DNA of 64,000 nucleotides from Krasilnikovozyma curviuscula (Eukaryota > Basidiomycota > Tremellomycetes > Cystofilobasidiales > Mrakiaceae), in the NCBI GenBank assembly GCA_014825775.1, contig MVAQ01000051.1, positions 45,700 through 109,699 on the forward strand. The letters run 5' to 3'. Below, in pieces: positions 62,423 through 64,000 of this stretch. A program made the translations under genes and the position numbers. Within the stretch, counting starts at the first letter, position 1, and every line of letters begins with the position of its first letter. The notes below the pieces were generated by a model, which did no database searches, was not told where the DNA came from, and was given only the letters and a program-made list of their open reading frames with translations.

Positions 62423-63102
62423 ACTTGCTTCGTTGGAGGTGCTTGCCTGTCTTTCTGGTCTGTCGCCTATTCTTCGGGAGGCGACACCTCTTCGAATATT
62501 TCGTCTTTGATTTATCTTTTGCTGTTACTATTTGGATGGTATCGGTCTTTTACATGACATACAATTTGCAAGAGTTGAAAAGAAGGAAGAAGATTCACAG
62601 TCGAGTCGCAGGTAGGGTGTCGAGGAGATATGCCATCACAAGGAGAGCAACACCCTTCGAAGGACAGTCAGCGCACCTGCAACTGTCACGCTATAAGTCT
62701 AGCGACGCGAGAATATTCCTCGAACTGCAGAACCACGTTAGTATGCTTGACAAACTTGTTCAGCTTAAGTCGACGCTGTAGAATCACCAGTGACACTGAA
62801 AGATCAAGAATGGAGATGTTGCTTAGTTGATGTACCAGTATCAGATCCAGGGACGCGGACTTGATGAGATCTGAGAACAGCAGATATTTTTTGTTATATA
62901 TGTGCTCTGCAGCACATTGTTAACCAAAAGCATTGATGTTGAATGTTGTGATCAAACTTTGCACCATCACTCAACTGCATCACTGCAAGCAAAACTGATC
63001 ATAGATCAAAACAACAAGGTAAAGAAGAAAGTAAAATGCGAAAAAATAAGCTACAGCTCATCAGAAAACACAGGCCCTCATCTACCCCTACAGAGGGAGA
63101 TC
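62423..63102. other. convergent intergenic region H2B / H3
   Basis: Holds the two histone 3' ends. An open frame at 62425-62781 starts three bases after the H2B stop and has no conserved sequence, so I treat it as 3' untranslated. I saw no animal-type histone 3' stem-loop. Confidence 0.45.

Positions 63103-64000
<898 letters not shown>

Noticed and set aside
62425..62781. 118-codon ORF immediately after H2B
   Set aside because: Starts three bases after the H2B stop, no conserved sequence; best read as 3' untranslated region.

Overview
This window is nuclear DNA from an intron-rich fungus, most likely a basidiomycete yeast of the tremellomycete kind. The evidence is the density of short GT-AG introns (mostly 50-80 nt, branch-like CTAAC/CTGAC), the set of conserved eukaryotic genes, and protein families typical of basidiomycetes. 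I cannot name the species. All coordinates below come from hand-made gene models; where exon sums were checked the reading frame closes exactly.

Layout from left to right: a large-subunit catalase (+) faces the very long CCR4-NOT scaffold gene NOT1 (-). A mostly empty 2 kb stretch follows, then RPL31 (+), the Golgi SNARE GOS1 (+), a doubtful small ORF (-), and a WW-domain protein with a glycine-rich tail (-). After another 2 kb gap come a membrane-anchored SGNH/GDSL hydrolase (+) and the ribosome-biogenesis Brix protein SSF1 (-). SSF1 shares a divergent promoter with PDA1. From PDA1 onward six genes run rightward: PDA1 (pyruvate dehydrogenase E1 alpha), SAD1 (tri-snRNP splicing factor), NOP58 (box C/D snoRNP core), a DUF1365 membrane protein, GLT1 (NADH-glutamate synthase, 2150 aa) and YME2 (mitochondrial inner-membrane protein). 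PMT2 (protein O-mannosyltransferase, -) converges on YME2 and is divergent from CWC2 (splicing factor, +). An F-box-like orphan (+), an orphan nine-helix membrane protein (-) and MED16 (Mediator tail, -) follow. The right end is a histone cluster: H2A (-) and H2B (+) divergent, then H3 (-), with promoter signals at the edge suggesting one more histone gene just outside.

Most genes are housekeeping: translation and ribosome assembly (RPL31, SSF1, NOP58), splicing (SAD1, CWC2), transcription and mRNA turnover (NOT1, MED16), chromatin (histones), secretion and glycosylation (GOS1, PMT2), central carbon and nitrogen metabolism (PDA1, GLT1). I see no mobile element, CRISPR, rRNA or tRNA gene, and no obvious novel multi-gene system. 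The most interesting signals are: a 16-bp element at the same distance from a rightward TATA box in two histone promoters; an H2A gene without the SQE tail; a GC-AG intron and several micro-exons (3, 5, 7, 10 and 13 nt); and a few orphan proteins.
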